Of a stretch of 6,582 bases of DNA, positions 1 to 6,055 are shown piece by piece (position 1 is the first letter of the stretch; each line of letters starts with the position of its first letter). The position numbers and the translations under genes were made by a program. The stretch is from an uncultured Eggerthellaceae bacterium. GTDB taxonomy: Bacteria; Actinomycetota; Coriobacteriia; Coriobacteriales; Eggerthellaceae. The stretch is from positions 3,814 through 10,395 of the forward strand of contig CAJUSL010000012.1 of the NCBI GenBank assembly GCA_910589135.1. Direction: 5' to 3'. The notes beneath the pieces are model-generated. The model made no database searches and was not told where the DNA came from. It was given only the letters and a program-made list of their open reading frames with translations.

Positions 1-28
1 GCGTCAAAACGACCGGGCCCACTGACGC
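1..28. repeat. Inverted repeat GCGTCA...TGACGC upstream of the P1 peptidase gene
   Basis: GCGTCA (1-6) and its exact reverse complement TGACGC (23-28) flank 16 bases containing the palindrome GGGCCC. The element ends 29 bp before the peptidase ATG. It could be an operator, or the end of a structure belonging to an upstream gene, but it begins at the window edge and could be longer. I see no clear -10/-35 pair in the 57 bp available. Confidence 0.3.
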
Positions 29-57
29 CCAACAGTACGCCCACGATTGGAGCAGCC

Positions 58-1023
58 ATGTATTCCCCAGCCGACTTCTTCGACCTGCCCGAGTTCGGCG
101 CCGGCCATTTCACCGACCTCGGGGCGATGACCGGCTGCACGGCGTTCGTCGCCCGCGGCGACTGCGCAGGCGGCGCGACGTGCGCCGTCGACGTGCGCGG
201 AGGCGCCCCGGCGACGCGCGAGACCGACCTCCTGCGCCCCGAGAACATGGTGCAGAAGGCCAACGCCGTGATGATCGGCGGCGGCTCGGCCTTCGGATTG
301 GAGGCGGCATGCGGCGCGATGGAGGCGCTGGCCGCGCGGAAAATAGGCTTCGAGCTGGCCGGCGCGCACGTACCCATCGTGCCGGCGGCGTGCCTGTTCG
401 ACCTTCCCGTCGGGAAGGCCGCATGGCCCGACAAGGCGGCGGGCGCCGCCGCCTGCGCCGCCGCGCTCGACTTCGACGGAGCCGAGCTCGCCCAGGGCGT
501 CGTCGGCGCGGGAACGGGCGCGACCGTCGGCAAGATGGGCATGCCCGAGCAGGCGTCGAAGTCGGGCTTCGGGTGGCACGGCCTGCGCATGGGCGACGTG
601 GTGGTCATCGGCTGCGTCGCCGTGAACGCGCTGGGCAACGTGCTCGCCGAGGACGGCGGCTGGCTTGCCGGCGTGCGCGACGCCGAGGGCGGCGTGATGG
701 ACCCGCTCGCGGCAGCGGCCCAGGCGATGGCGACAGGAGCTGCTTCTGCCGGCGCCGAGGCCGAGGGCGGCGTGAAGAACACCACGCTTGGCGTCGTGCT
801 CACCAACGCCAAGCTTTCCAAGGCGCAGGCGACGAAGGTCGCCCAGCAGGCGCAGGACGGCTACGCGCGCGCCATAAAACCTGTGCACACCACGAGCGAC
901 GGCGACGCCATCTTCGTCATGGCGTCGGGAAAGGTGGAGGTGCCGCCCGACATGGTGGGCATCATGGCAGCCGACGCCATAGAGGCCGCCATCCGCTCGG
1001 CCGTGCGCCACGTCTCGGCGTAA
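58..1023 (+). CDS. P1 family peptidase (DmpA/NylC-like N-terminal nucleophile hydrolase)
   Basis: A 321-residue member of the DmpA/BapA/NylC group (peptidase family S58, 'P1 family'), aminopeptidases or amidohydrolases that cleave themselves to expose a Ser or Thr nucleophile. Visible family motifs are RGGAPATRETDLL (residues 47-59), the glycine-rich GGGSAFGLEAACG (74-86), VPIVPAACLFDLPVG (about 105-119) and GAGTGATVGKMG (150-161). The likely self-cleavage site is Asn241-Thr242 within KNTTLGVV, matching the Asn/Thr cleavage of NylC rather than the Gly/Ser of DmpA. This would give a large chain of about 241 residues and a small chain of about 80. No signal peptide is apparent, so it is probably cytoplasmic. 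The ATG has a GGAG five bases upstream. It stands alone on its strand, convergent with the metG operon. Family assignment is secure; the substrate (D-aminoacyl, beta-aminoacyl or oligoamide) cannot be told from sequence. Confidence 0.93.
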   Translation: MYSPADFFDLPEFGAGHFTDLGAMTGCTAFVARGDCAGGATCAVDVRGGAPATRETDLLRPENMVQKANAVMIGGGSAFGLEAACGAMEALAARKIGFELAGAHVPIVPAACLFDLPVGKAAWPDKAAGAAACAAALDFDGAELAQGVVGAGTGATVGKMGMPEQASKSGFGWHGLRMGDVVVIGCVAVNALGNVLAEDGGWLAGVRDAEGGVMDPLAAAAQAMATGAASAGAEAEGGVKNTTLGVVLTNAKLSKAQATKVAQQAQDGYARAIKPVHTTSDGDAIFVMASGKVEVPPDMVGIMAADAIEAAIRSAVRHVSA

Positions 1024-1057
1024 CGGAGGCCGAACCGTTCGTCGGAACGCGCGGCTG
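1024..1057. other. Convergent intergenic gap with short stem-loop
   Basis: Only 34 bp separate the stop codons of the peptidase gene and the LOG gene. CGTTC (1036-1040) and GAACG (1045-1049) form a 5-bp stem around a GTCG tetraloop, with a possible outer GCCG/CGGC pairing (1029-1032 with 1052-1055). There is no T tract on either strand, so it lacks the signature of an intrinsic terminator. It may act as a weak bidirectional end structure, but that is inference. Confidence 0.3.
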
Positions 1058-1666
1058 CTACAGGCTGGGTTGGTAGCCCTTGCGCTCGAGCAGTTCGGTG
1101 GCGGTCGCCAGGCAGCTGCGCGGGTTGCGCTGGAAGGCGCTGACCATCTCGCACAGCTCGCGGACGCTCTCGGGGAACAGGTAGCGGTCGAGGTCGACCT
1201 GGTCGAGGAACCCGTGCGCCACCATCGATTCCAGAAGGCGGACCAGCGGGTCGTAGAAGCCGTCGATGTTCAGCAGGTAGCACTCGGCGACGTCGAGCCC
1301 GAGCCGCACGCACGACATGATCTCGGTGATCTCCTCCAACGTGCCGATGCCGCCGGGAAGCGCGACGAACGCGTCGGCCAGCTCGATCATCTTCGCCTTG
1401 CGCTCGGCCATCGTCTCCACCACGATCAGCTCGGTGAGCTCCTCCTGGGCGACGCCCGCGTCGATGAAGAACTGCGGCTCCACGCCCAAGGCGCAGCCGC
1501 CCGACGCCATCACCTCGCGCGCGATGACGCCCATGATCCCCACGCTGCTGCCGCCGTAGACGAGCGTGTTGCCGCCCTCCCCTATCCAGCGTCCGAGCTC
1601 GACGGCGGCCTCGCGGAAGCAGGGGTCGTCGCCCGGGGTCGATGCGCAATAGACCGCTATGTTCAT
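1058..1666 (-). CDS. LOG family protein (TIGR00730-type nucleotide phosphoribohydrolase)
   Basis: A 202-residue LOG (Lonely Guy) family protein with a Rossmann-like fold and the usual length for the family. Family members hydrolyse the N-glycosidic bond of nucleoside 5'-monophosphates (AMP or cytokinin ribotides) to release ribose 5-phosphate; bacterial members are often mislabelled lysine decarboxylases. Visible motifs are the N-terminal strand NIAVYCAS (2-9), YGGSSVGIMG (37-46, phosphate binding), MAERKAKM (86-93) and the diagnostic LPGGIGTLEEITE (103-115), which carries the catalytic Glu. The ATG overlaps the TGA of rsmA as ATGA (1663-1666), and AAAGGA lies about 10 bases upstream inside rsmA. 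It is therefore probably translationally coupled and last in the operon. The true substrate in this organism is not known. Confidence 0.93.
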   Translation of the reverse strand: MNIAVYCASTPGDDPCFREAAVELGRWIGEGGNTLVYGGSSVGIMGVIAREVMASGGCALGVEPQFFIDAGVAQEELTELIVVETMAERKAKMIELADAFVALPGGIGTLEEITEIMSCVRLGLDVAECYLLNIDGFYDPLVRLLESMVAHGFLDQVDLDRYLFPESVRELCEMVSAFQRNPRSCLATATELLERKGYQPSL

Positions 1667-2559
1667 GTTCCAGGAATCCTTTCGACGTATGCGCGCCCGA
1701 GCGCCAGGTAGGCCTCCGGCGCATACACTTCGCCGCGGGCCCGGGGGTCCGCCCCGGCCGCCTCGAAGATCGCCGGCAGCGCGCCGGCGTCGAGGCCGCG
1801 GCTCGCGAAGTACTGCTTGCAGGAATTCGCCAGCGTCTTGCGACGGGCGAAGAAGGCGGCTTCGGCCATGACGCAGGCGCCCCGCACCACCTCCGGCGGC
1901 GCGCCGGCGTCGCGCCGGTCGAGGCGCAGCACCGTGCTTTCCACGTGCGGAGGCGGCATGAAGTTGCCCGGCCCCACGGAAAACGACCCGGCGGACGCGG
2001 CATGCATGGCGAGCTTCACGGTGTAGGCGCCGTAGTTCTTGCCGCCAGGCAAGGCCGTCATGCGCTCGGCGACCTCGCGCTGCACCATCACGGTCATGCT
2101 GGAAAGCCCGGGAAACGCCTGGAAGTAGTCGAGCACGACGGTGGCGGCGACGGCGTAGGGCAGGTTGGCCACGAGCTTGTCCGGCATGCCCGCCCCGATG
2201 GCGCCGGCGGCCTGCCGCACGTCGTCGGGCCCCGCGGCAAGCGCGTCCTTCTCCACCAGCGCGAAGCGGTCCCAAAAGCCCGCAAGCGTGTCGGCGAGCA
2301 CCGCCGGCAGCGACGGGTCGCGCTCGATGGCGACCACGGCGGCCGCGTTCGCAAGCAGCGCATGGGTCAGCGTGCCGATGCCCGGCCCCACCTCGAGCAC
2401 CACGTCGCGCAGCCCCACCTGCGCCAGGCGCAGTATCTTGCCGACAACGGCGTCGCTCACCAGGAAGTTCTGCCCGAGCGACTTCTTCAGGCTGAAGCCG
2501 TGGCGCTCGAGCACGTCCCGCGTGGCGGCGACGGAGGCGTAGGGCGACGCGCTAGCCAA
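1663..2559 (-). CDS. rsmA: 16S rRNA (adenine1518-N6/adenine1519-N6)-dimethyltransferase RsmA (KsgA)
   Basis: RsmA/KsgA uses S-adenosylmethionine to dimethylate two adjacent adenines in the loop of helix 45 of 16S rRNA, a late step and quality check in 30S assembly. With the proposed start it has 298 residues, slightly above the usual 270-290. Motifs: LKKSLGQNFL (24-33, family N-terminal signature), motif I EVGPGIGTLT (56-65, SAM binding), the acidic end of strand two in IERD (78-81), catalytic motif IV NLPY (132-135), and the C-terminal rRNA-binding region including FFARRKTLAN. The TTG at 2557-2559 is chosen because a consensus AAGGAG lies seven bases upstream and no closer ATG or GTG in frame has such a site; upstream codons in the same frame look non-family. 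It overlaps the stop of the preceding flavoprotein gene by 8 bp and ends in ATGA with the LOG gene. A lost or altered rsmA classically gives kasugamycin resistance. Confidence 0.95.
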   Translation of the reverse strand: MASASPYASVAATRDVLERHGFSLKKSLGQNFLVSDAVVGKILRLAQVGLRDVVLEVGPGIGTLTHALLANAAAVVAIERDPSLPAVLADTLAGFWDRFALVEKDALAAGPDDVRQAAGAIGAGMPDKLVANLPYAVAATVVLDYFQAFPGLSSMTVMVQREVAERMTALPGGKNYGAYTVKLAMHAASAGSFSVGPGNFMPPPHVESTVLRLDRRDAGAPPEVVRGACVMAEAAFFARRKTLANSCKQYFASRGLDAGALPAIFEAAGADPRARGEVYAPEAYLALGRAYVERIPGT

Positions 2560-3181
2560 GCTCGCACTCCTTGCCGTCGGCCACGATCTCGCCCGCCTCG
2601 TCGAAGCAGTCGATCCAGTCGAGCACGCGCTCGAGCCTGAACCCCGCCACGCCGAAGGCCGAGCGCACCACGCCCACGGCGGGCGCGAACCCATGCGGGT
2701 CCCCCCCGTCGCGGACGAGGTGGAGCGTGCACGGCCGGCGCCCCTTCGAACGCTCGCGCAAATTCGACCGGAAGTACGGCTGCATGCGGTCGAGCAGCGC
2801 CTTCAGCTGCGCCGGCACGCCGGCGAAGTATACCGGCGAGACCACGATCAGCTCGTCGGCCGCGTCGATGTGCTTGCGCACCTCGGCCATCTCGTCGTCG
2901 ATGACGCACTGGTGCGCCGAGGCGTCGCTGCGGAACACCACATTGCACTGCGCCAGCGGGTCGCCCTTCTCGGGAATGGACGGGTACGCATCGTCGTCCT
3001 TCGCAAGCTCGCGCCTGCAGGCGTCGCAGCCGACGCACGGCCCCACGTCCACGCTCGACACCGCGACCACGGACACCCCGTCCTCGGGGCACTCGTCGAT
3101 GCAGGCCTCGAATATCTCGTTCGCAAGCGTGGCGCTGCGCCCGTTCGGGCGCGGCGACCCCACTATGATGGTCCTATGCAT
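2552..3181 (-). CDS. Flavodoxin-fold NAD(P)H-dependent oxidoreductase (iron-sulfur flavoprotein-like)
   Basis: A 209-residue flavodoxin-like FMN protein of the NADPH-dependent FMN reductase group. The N-terminus IIVGSPRPNGRSATLA (5-20) is the FMN phosphate loop after the first strand. PCVGCDACRRE carries Cys49, Cys52 and Cys55 (CxxCxxC). QCVIDDEM (91-98) matches the family C-x-x-D-D-x-M element. VSPVYFAGVPAQLKALLDR (114-132) is the isoalloxazine-contact and dimer segment. Typical relatives have only a few residues between CxxCxxC and CxxDDE; here about 36 intervene, including Cys79. Ten cysteines are present in all, so an Fe-S cluster or redox-active thiols are possible but unproven. No signal peptide or membrane span is seen. 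Its ATG overlaps the tatD stop by 8 bp, and its own stop overlaps the rsmA start by 8 bp. It occupies the slot that holds rnmV or rpf in related operons. The Shine-Dalgarno site is weak (AGAAG), consistent with coupling. Substrate unknown. Confidence 0.85.
   Translation of the reverse strand: MHRTIIVGSPRPNGRSATLANEIFEACIDECPEDGVSVVAVSSVDVGPCVGCDACRRELAKDDDAYPSIPEKGDPLAQCNVVFRSDASAHQCVIDDEMAEVRKHIDAADELIVVSPVYFAGVPAQLKALLDRMQPYFRSNLRERSKGRRPCTLHLVRDGGDPHGFAPAVGVVRSAFGVAGFRLERVLDWIDCFDEAGEIVADGKECELG
2564..2573 (-). promoter_or_regulatory. Ribosome binding site that decides the rsmA TTG start
   Basis: On the minus strand the last codons of the flavoprotein gene read GGCAAGGAGTGCGAGC just before TTG. 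The AAGGAG core is a near-perfect Shine-Dalgarno sequence with 7-nt spacing to the TTG at 2559. The site lies wholly within the preceding gene, so rsmA initiation probably depends on ribosomes finishing that gene. Confidence 0.7.
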
Positions 3182-4169
3182 GCTTCTGCCAATCGGTCGG
3201 AGGCTGGTCGAGGATGCGCAGCGCGTTCTCGTAGGTCTGCGCGAGGAACGCCCGGCGGGCGTCGTCCTCGTCGCCCGTGTACACGACGGCAGGCGCAGCG
3301 TCGTCGCGCAGCAGGTAGTTGTGCAAGCGCTCTGCGGTGAAGATGACGTGCGCGGGCTCGCACATGGCGCCGCGGAAGGGCTCGGGCGTCATGAACGGCG
3401 CATCCGTCTCGGTGAGCAGGCGGTTCGCCGGAACGAGCCGGGCGGCCTCGCGGACGTCCGCCAGCTTCTTGAACGTGAACGCCCCGCCGAAGGCGACGTA
3501 GCAGCCCGCGTCAACCCAACGTCCGATCTCGTCGGCGTCGGAGGTGTAGCAGTGCAGCAGCGTGCCGGCGTCCGGCCAGCCTTCCTCCTGCATGATGGCG
3601 AACGCGTCGTCGTGGGCCTCGCGCACGTGCAGTATGACCGGCAGGGCCGCCTCCTTGGCGAGGCGCACCTGGCGGCGGAACGCGTCCTTCTGCACCGGGC
3701 GCGGCGACAGGTCGTAGTGGTAGTCCAGCCCGATCTCGCCGACGGCGCTCACGCGCACGTCGTGGAGCAGCTCGCGCAGCCTTGCCTCCTCGGCGCCGTC
3801 GAACGCCTTCGCCTCGTGCGGATGCACGCCCACGGCGATGCGCGTCTTCGGGAGCGCGTTGTGCCCCTGCCCGCAGATGCGGGTCGACATGTGGCGCATG
3901 AGCACCTCGCCGCGCAGCCTCCACGCGTCCAGGTTCTCGAAGGTGGACAGGCCGCCCACCGGGTCGACCATCGCCTCGAGGAATCCCACCTTGTGCACGC
4001 CCGCGCGCGCGAGAGCAAGGCCCGGGTCGGGAAGCATGTCCAGATGGGCATGCGTGTCGGCGACGGGGACGAACGTCTCGGGCGCGTCGACGATGGGCCA
4101 CTCGCGCCCGTGCTTCTTGGGCTTCTTGCGGAAGTACTCGTCTTGGAAGACGGGCTGCTCGTCGCTCAC
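3174..4169 (-). CDS. tatD: TatD family metal-dependent deoxyribonuclease
   Basis: A 331-residue TatD-family hydrolase with a TIM-barrel amidohydrolase fold, a metal-dependent DNase implicated in DNA repair and degradation. Metal-site residues visible are DTHAHLD (38-44, with His40 and His42), Glu145 in VGEIGLDY, His181 in ILHVRE, His206 in LLHCY, and Asp256 in LTETDAPF. GVHPHEA (114-120) is also typical. It exceeds the usual 255-270 residues for two reasons: a 37-residue N-terminal extension with a basic KKPKKHGR stretch (15-22), and an enlarged loop between about 60 and 110. The GTG start (4167-4169) lies 3 bp after the metG TAG and in the same frame, which rules out any start further upstream; ribosome binding site complementarity is poor, suggesting coupling to metG termination. 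A later start is possible, since the conserved domain begins only near residue 35. The metG-tatD pairing is widely conserved. It should not be confused with the unrelated Tat export genes. Confidence 0.93.
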   Translation of the reverse strand: MSDEQPVFQDEYFRKKPKKHGREWPIVDAPETFVPVADTHAHLDMLPDPGLALARAGVHKVGFLEAMVDPVGGLSTFENLDAWRLRGEVLMRHMSTRICGQGHNALPKTRIAVGVHPHEAKAFDGAEEARLRELLHDVRVSAVGEIGLDYHYDLSPRPVQKDAFRRQVRLAKEAALPVILHVREAHDDAFAIMQEEGWPDAGTLLHCYTSDADEIGRWVDAGCYVAFGGAFTFKKLADVREAARLVPANRLLTETDAPFMTPEPFRGAMCEPAHVIFTAERLHNYLLRDDAAPAVVYTGDEDDARRAFLAQTYENALRILDQPPTDWQKHA

Positions 4170-4172
4170 GGC

Positions 4173-5792
4173 CTATTCCATGTCCATGTCGATGGCGTCC
4201 ACGTCAAGGCGCGGGAACAGCGGGTCGCCGATCTCCACCGCATTGCCGGCAGGAAGGCCTCCCCACGCGCAGGCTGCAGCGATGTCGTCGATGGCGAACA
4301 CGTCGTTAAGCCCCAGGCGGCGGAAGACCTCCGCCGAGGTGTTGGGCATGAAGGGCGCCAGGTAGGCGGCGATGATGCGGATGGCCTCGAGCGAGTTGTA
4401 GATGACCGCGGCGAGCTCGCCGGCCTTGGCCTCGTCCTTCGCCAGGTTCCACGGCGCGCTTTCCTCGACGTAGAGGTTCACGCGGGCGGCCAGGGCCTGC
4501 ACCGCGCCGATCGCCTTCGTGAAGTCGACGAGCGCCATGGCCCCGTCGTATTCCACGTAGAGCGCATCGGCCATCGACCGCAGCGGGTTGTCCTTCGTCG
4601 CCGCGGCGTCGGCGGGAGCGGCCGGCACCTTCGAGCCGAAGTACTTCTTGGTCATGTTGGTGACGCGCGAGACCAGGTTGCCCCAGGTGTTCGCCAGCTC
4701 GTTGTTGTACACCTGTACCATGCGCTCCATCGAGATGGAGCCGTCGGCGCCGAACTGCACGTCGCTCATGAAGTAGTAGCGGTACGCGTCCACGCCGAAG
4801 ATGCCCGCAAGGTCGGCCGGGCGCAGCGCGTTGCCCTTGGACTTCGACATCTTCTCGCCCTTGGTGAGCAGGAAGCCGTGCCCGAAGACGGTGTGGGTGA
4901 TGGGAAGGCCGGCGGCCATGAGCATGGCAGGCCAGATGACGCAATGGAAGCGCGTGATGTCCTTGCCCACGAAATGGTACTGCATGGGCCAGCGGCGCTC
5001 GAACTCGTCGCCGCGCGCGCCGTCGCCGCCGTCCGCGGCGGCGTTGGCGTAGCCGATGCCGGTGAGGTAGGCGATCAGCGCGTCGGCCCAGACGTAGGCC
5101 ACGTGGTCCTCGTCGAAGGGCAGCGGCACGCCCCAGTCGAAGGTGGACCGCGAGATGGACAGGTCCTTCAGCCCGCGCTCGACGAACGACACGATCTCGT
5201 TGCGGCGCGTCTCGGGGCGGATGAACTCGGGGCGCTCCTCGTAGAGCGCAAGCAGCTTGTCCTGGAAGTCGGACAGCTTGAAGAACCAGTTCTCCTCGCC
5301 CGAGGCCATCAACTGCACCGGACGCTTGCAGTCGGGGCAGACGAACTCGCCGTCGTCGTTCTTCTCGAGGTCGGACTCGGCGTAGTAGGTTTCCTCGTGC
5401 ACGCAGTACCAGCCCTCGTAGCTGCCCTTGTACAGGTAGCCCTTGTCGTGGAGCTCCTGCCAGAACTTGCGCACGCTGCGCTGATGGCGCGGTTCGGTGG
5501 TGCGCACGAAGTCGGTGTAGGAGATGTCGAGGTCCTTCCACGCGTCGCGGAAGGCGGGCTCCATGGAATCGCACCACTCCTGCGGCGCCATCCCCTTGTC
5601 GGCTGCGGTGTCGGCCACCTTCTGGCCGTGCTCGTCCATGCCGGTGACGAACGCGACGTCGTAGCCGTTCATGCGCTGGTAGCGAGCAACGGCGTCGGCG
5701 GCGATGGTGGTGTAGGCCGTCCCCAGGTGCGGGGCGGCGTTCACGTAGTAGATGGGCGTGGTGATGGAATAGGTGCCTTTGGGTTGTGACAT
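4173..5792 (-). CDS. metG: Methionyl-tRNA synthetase (class I)
   Basis: A 539-residue methionyl-tRNA synthetase, which charges tRNA-Met and initiator tRNA with methionine in the cytoplasm. The class I signatures are PHLGTAYT (21-28, HIGH element) and KMSKSKGN (314-321). Also visible are TGMDEHGQK, WYCVHEETYY, CPDC (152-155), ENWFFKLSDF, YVWADALIAYLTG, GKDITRFHCVIWPAMLMAAG and ELANTWGNLVSR, in the family order. The protein ends after the helical anticodon-binding domain and lacks the roughly 110-residue C-terminal Trbp111-type tRNA-binding domain found in some bacterial enzymes. The connective-peptide metal site appears incomplete: Cys130, Cys152 and Cys155 are present, but the fourth position (133) is Glu. 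The ATG is preceded by AGAGGGAGA at good spacing, and by a promoter and structured leader. The same frame is open further upstream but crosses the promoter and shows no MetRS homology. It is the first gene of the operon. Confidence 0.97.
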   Translation of the reverse strand: MSQPKGTYSITTPIYYVNAAPHLGTAYTTIAADAVARYQRMNGYDVAFVTGMDEHGQKVADTAADKGMAPQEWCDSMEPAFRDAWKDLDISYTDFVRTTEPRHQRSVRKFWQELHDKGYLYKGSYEGWYCVHEETYYAESDLEKNDDGEFVCPDCKRPVQLMASGEENWFFKLSDFQDKLLALYEERPEFIRPETRRNEIVSFVERGLKDLSISRSTFDWGVPLPFDEDHVAYVWADALIAYLTGIGYANAAADGGDGARGDEFERRWPMQYHFVGKDITRFHCVIWPAMLMAAGLPITHTVFGHGFLLTKGEKMSKSKGNALRPADLAGIFGVDAYRYYFMSDVQFGADGSISMERMVQVYNNELANTWGNLVSRVTNMTKKYFGSKVPAAPADAAATKDNPLRSMADALYVEYDGAMALVDFTKAIGAVQALAARVNLYVEESAPWNLAKDEAKAGELAAVIYNSLEAIRIIAAYLAPFMPNTSAEVFRRLGLNDVFAIDDIAAACAWGGLPAGNAVEIGDPLFPRLDVDAIDMDME

Positions 5793-5794
5793 TC

Positions 5795-5830
5795 GGTTCT
5801 CCCTCTGCGGCGAACCCCGGCGGCGGGTTC
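5795..5830 (-). promoter_or_regulatory. metG leader with two mutually exclusive pairings around the Shine-Dalgarno site
   Basis: In transcript order the leader reads GAACCC (5830-5825), a 7-nt loop, GGGTTC (5817-5812), then GCCGCAGAGGGA, which holds the Shine-Dalgarno sequence, then GAACC (5799-5795) just before ATG. Arm 1 with arm 2 makes a perfect 6-bp GC-rich hairpin that leaves the ribosome site free. Arm 2 (GGTTC) with arm 3 (GAACC) makes an alternative 5-bp hairpin that puts the ribosome site in a 12-nt loop beside the start codon. This is read directly from the sequence; regulation is inference. It is far too short for a T-box, and no specifier loop or NGGTGG T-box core is seen. Confidence 0.4.
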
Positions 5831-5856
5831 CCTTTGTAGCGAAAAGACTGCGCACC

Positions 5857-5886
5857 ATTATAGCGAGGCGTCGCCGACGATGACAC
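5857..5886 (-). promoter_or_regulatory. Sigma70-type promoter for the metG operon
   Basis: On the minus strand a perfect -10 TATAAT (5862-5857) is preceded, after an 18-bp spacer, by GTGTCA (5886-5881), which matches 4 of 6 bases of the TTGACA -35 consensus. An AT-rich hexamer stands out in this GC-rich context. The expected transcription start is near 5850, giving a leader of about 57 nt before metG. It would drive metG, tatD, the flavoprotein gene, rsmA and the LOG gene. Confidence 0.7.
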
Positions 5887-6055
5887 CCAGACGGCATGGA
5901 TGCGGGCTGCGCGGCAAGGCGCCGCCGATGGCTTCCGGACTGCAAGGCCGCGGGCGACGCGGGCGGCAGCCGCACCGCAGGCGGCCCGACCGGCGACTCA
6001 TCTCCCTGGGCGCGGGTCGCCAACGATGCGGGCAGTCCGGCTGAGGCCGATCGCT

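Larger units (their letters stand above)
5793..6055. other. 263-bp intergenic region between the nimA-like gene and metG
   Basis: The metG-proximal third holds the promoter and leader described separately. The remainder, about 5887-6055, is very GC-rich. I find no gene-like protein, no RNA gene and no mobile-element end. A 5-bp stem, GCCGC (5969-5973) with GCGGC (5981-5985) around a 7-nt loop, lies downstream of the nimA-like stop codon but has no T tract, so I do not call it an intrinsic terminator. Open frames crossing the region have arginine/alanine-rich compositions typical of GC-rich shadow frames. Confidence 0.5.

Noticed and set aside
4..1011. Long minus-strand open frame opposite the P1 peptidase
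   Set aside because: The product is His/Arg/Gly-rich low-complexity sequence with no motif, while the plus strand encodes an unmistakable family protein.
1775..1905. Repeated GCGCGCCGGCGTCG within rsmA
   Set aside because: Both copies encode Asp-Ala-Gly-Ala with common GC-rich codons; the flanks do not match, so it is compositional coincidence.
2571..5789. A 1072-codon open frame on the plus strand antisense to metG, tatD and the flavoprotein gene
   Set aside because: Its product is rich in Arg, Val, His and Gly with no recognisable domain, and it lies opposite three clear genes. In GC-rich DNA the antisense frame often lacks stops by composition alone.
5793..5860. T-box or SAM riboswitch before metG
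   Set aside because: The predicted leader is only about 57 nt, and no T-box core, specifier loop or SAM-riboswitch elements are seen.
5969..5985. Stem-loop downstream of the nimA-like gene as an intrinsic terminator
   Set aside because: Only 5 bp of stem and no following T tract on either strand.
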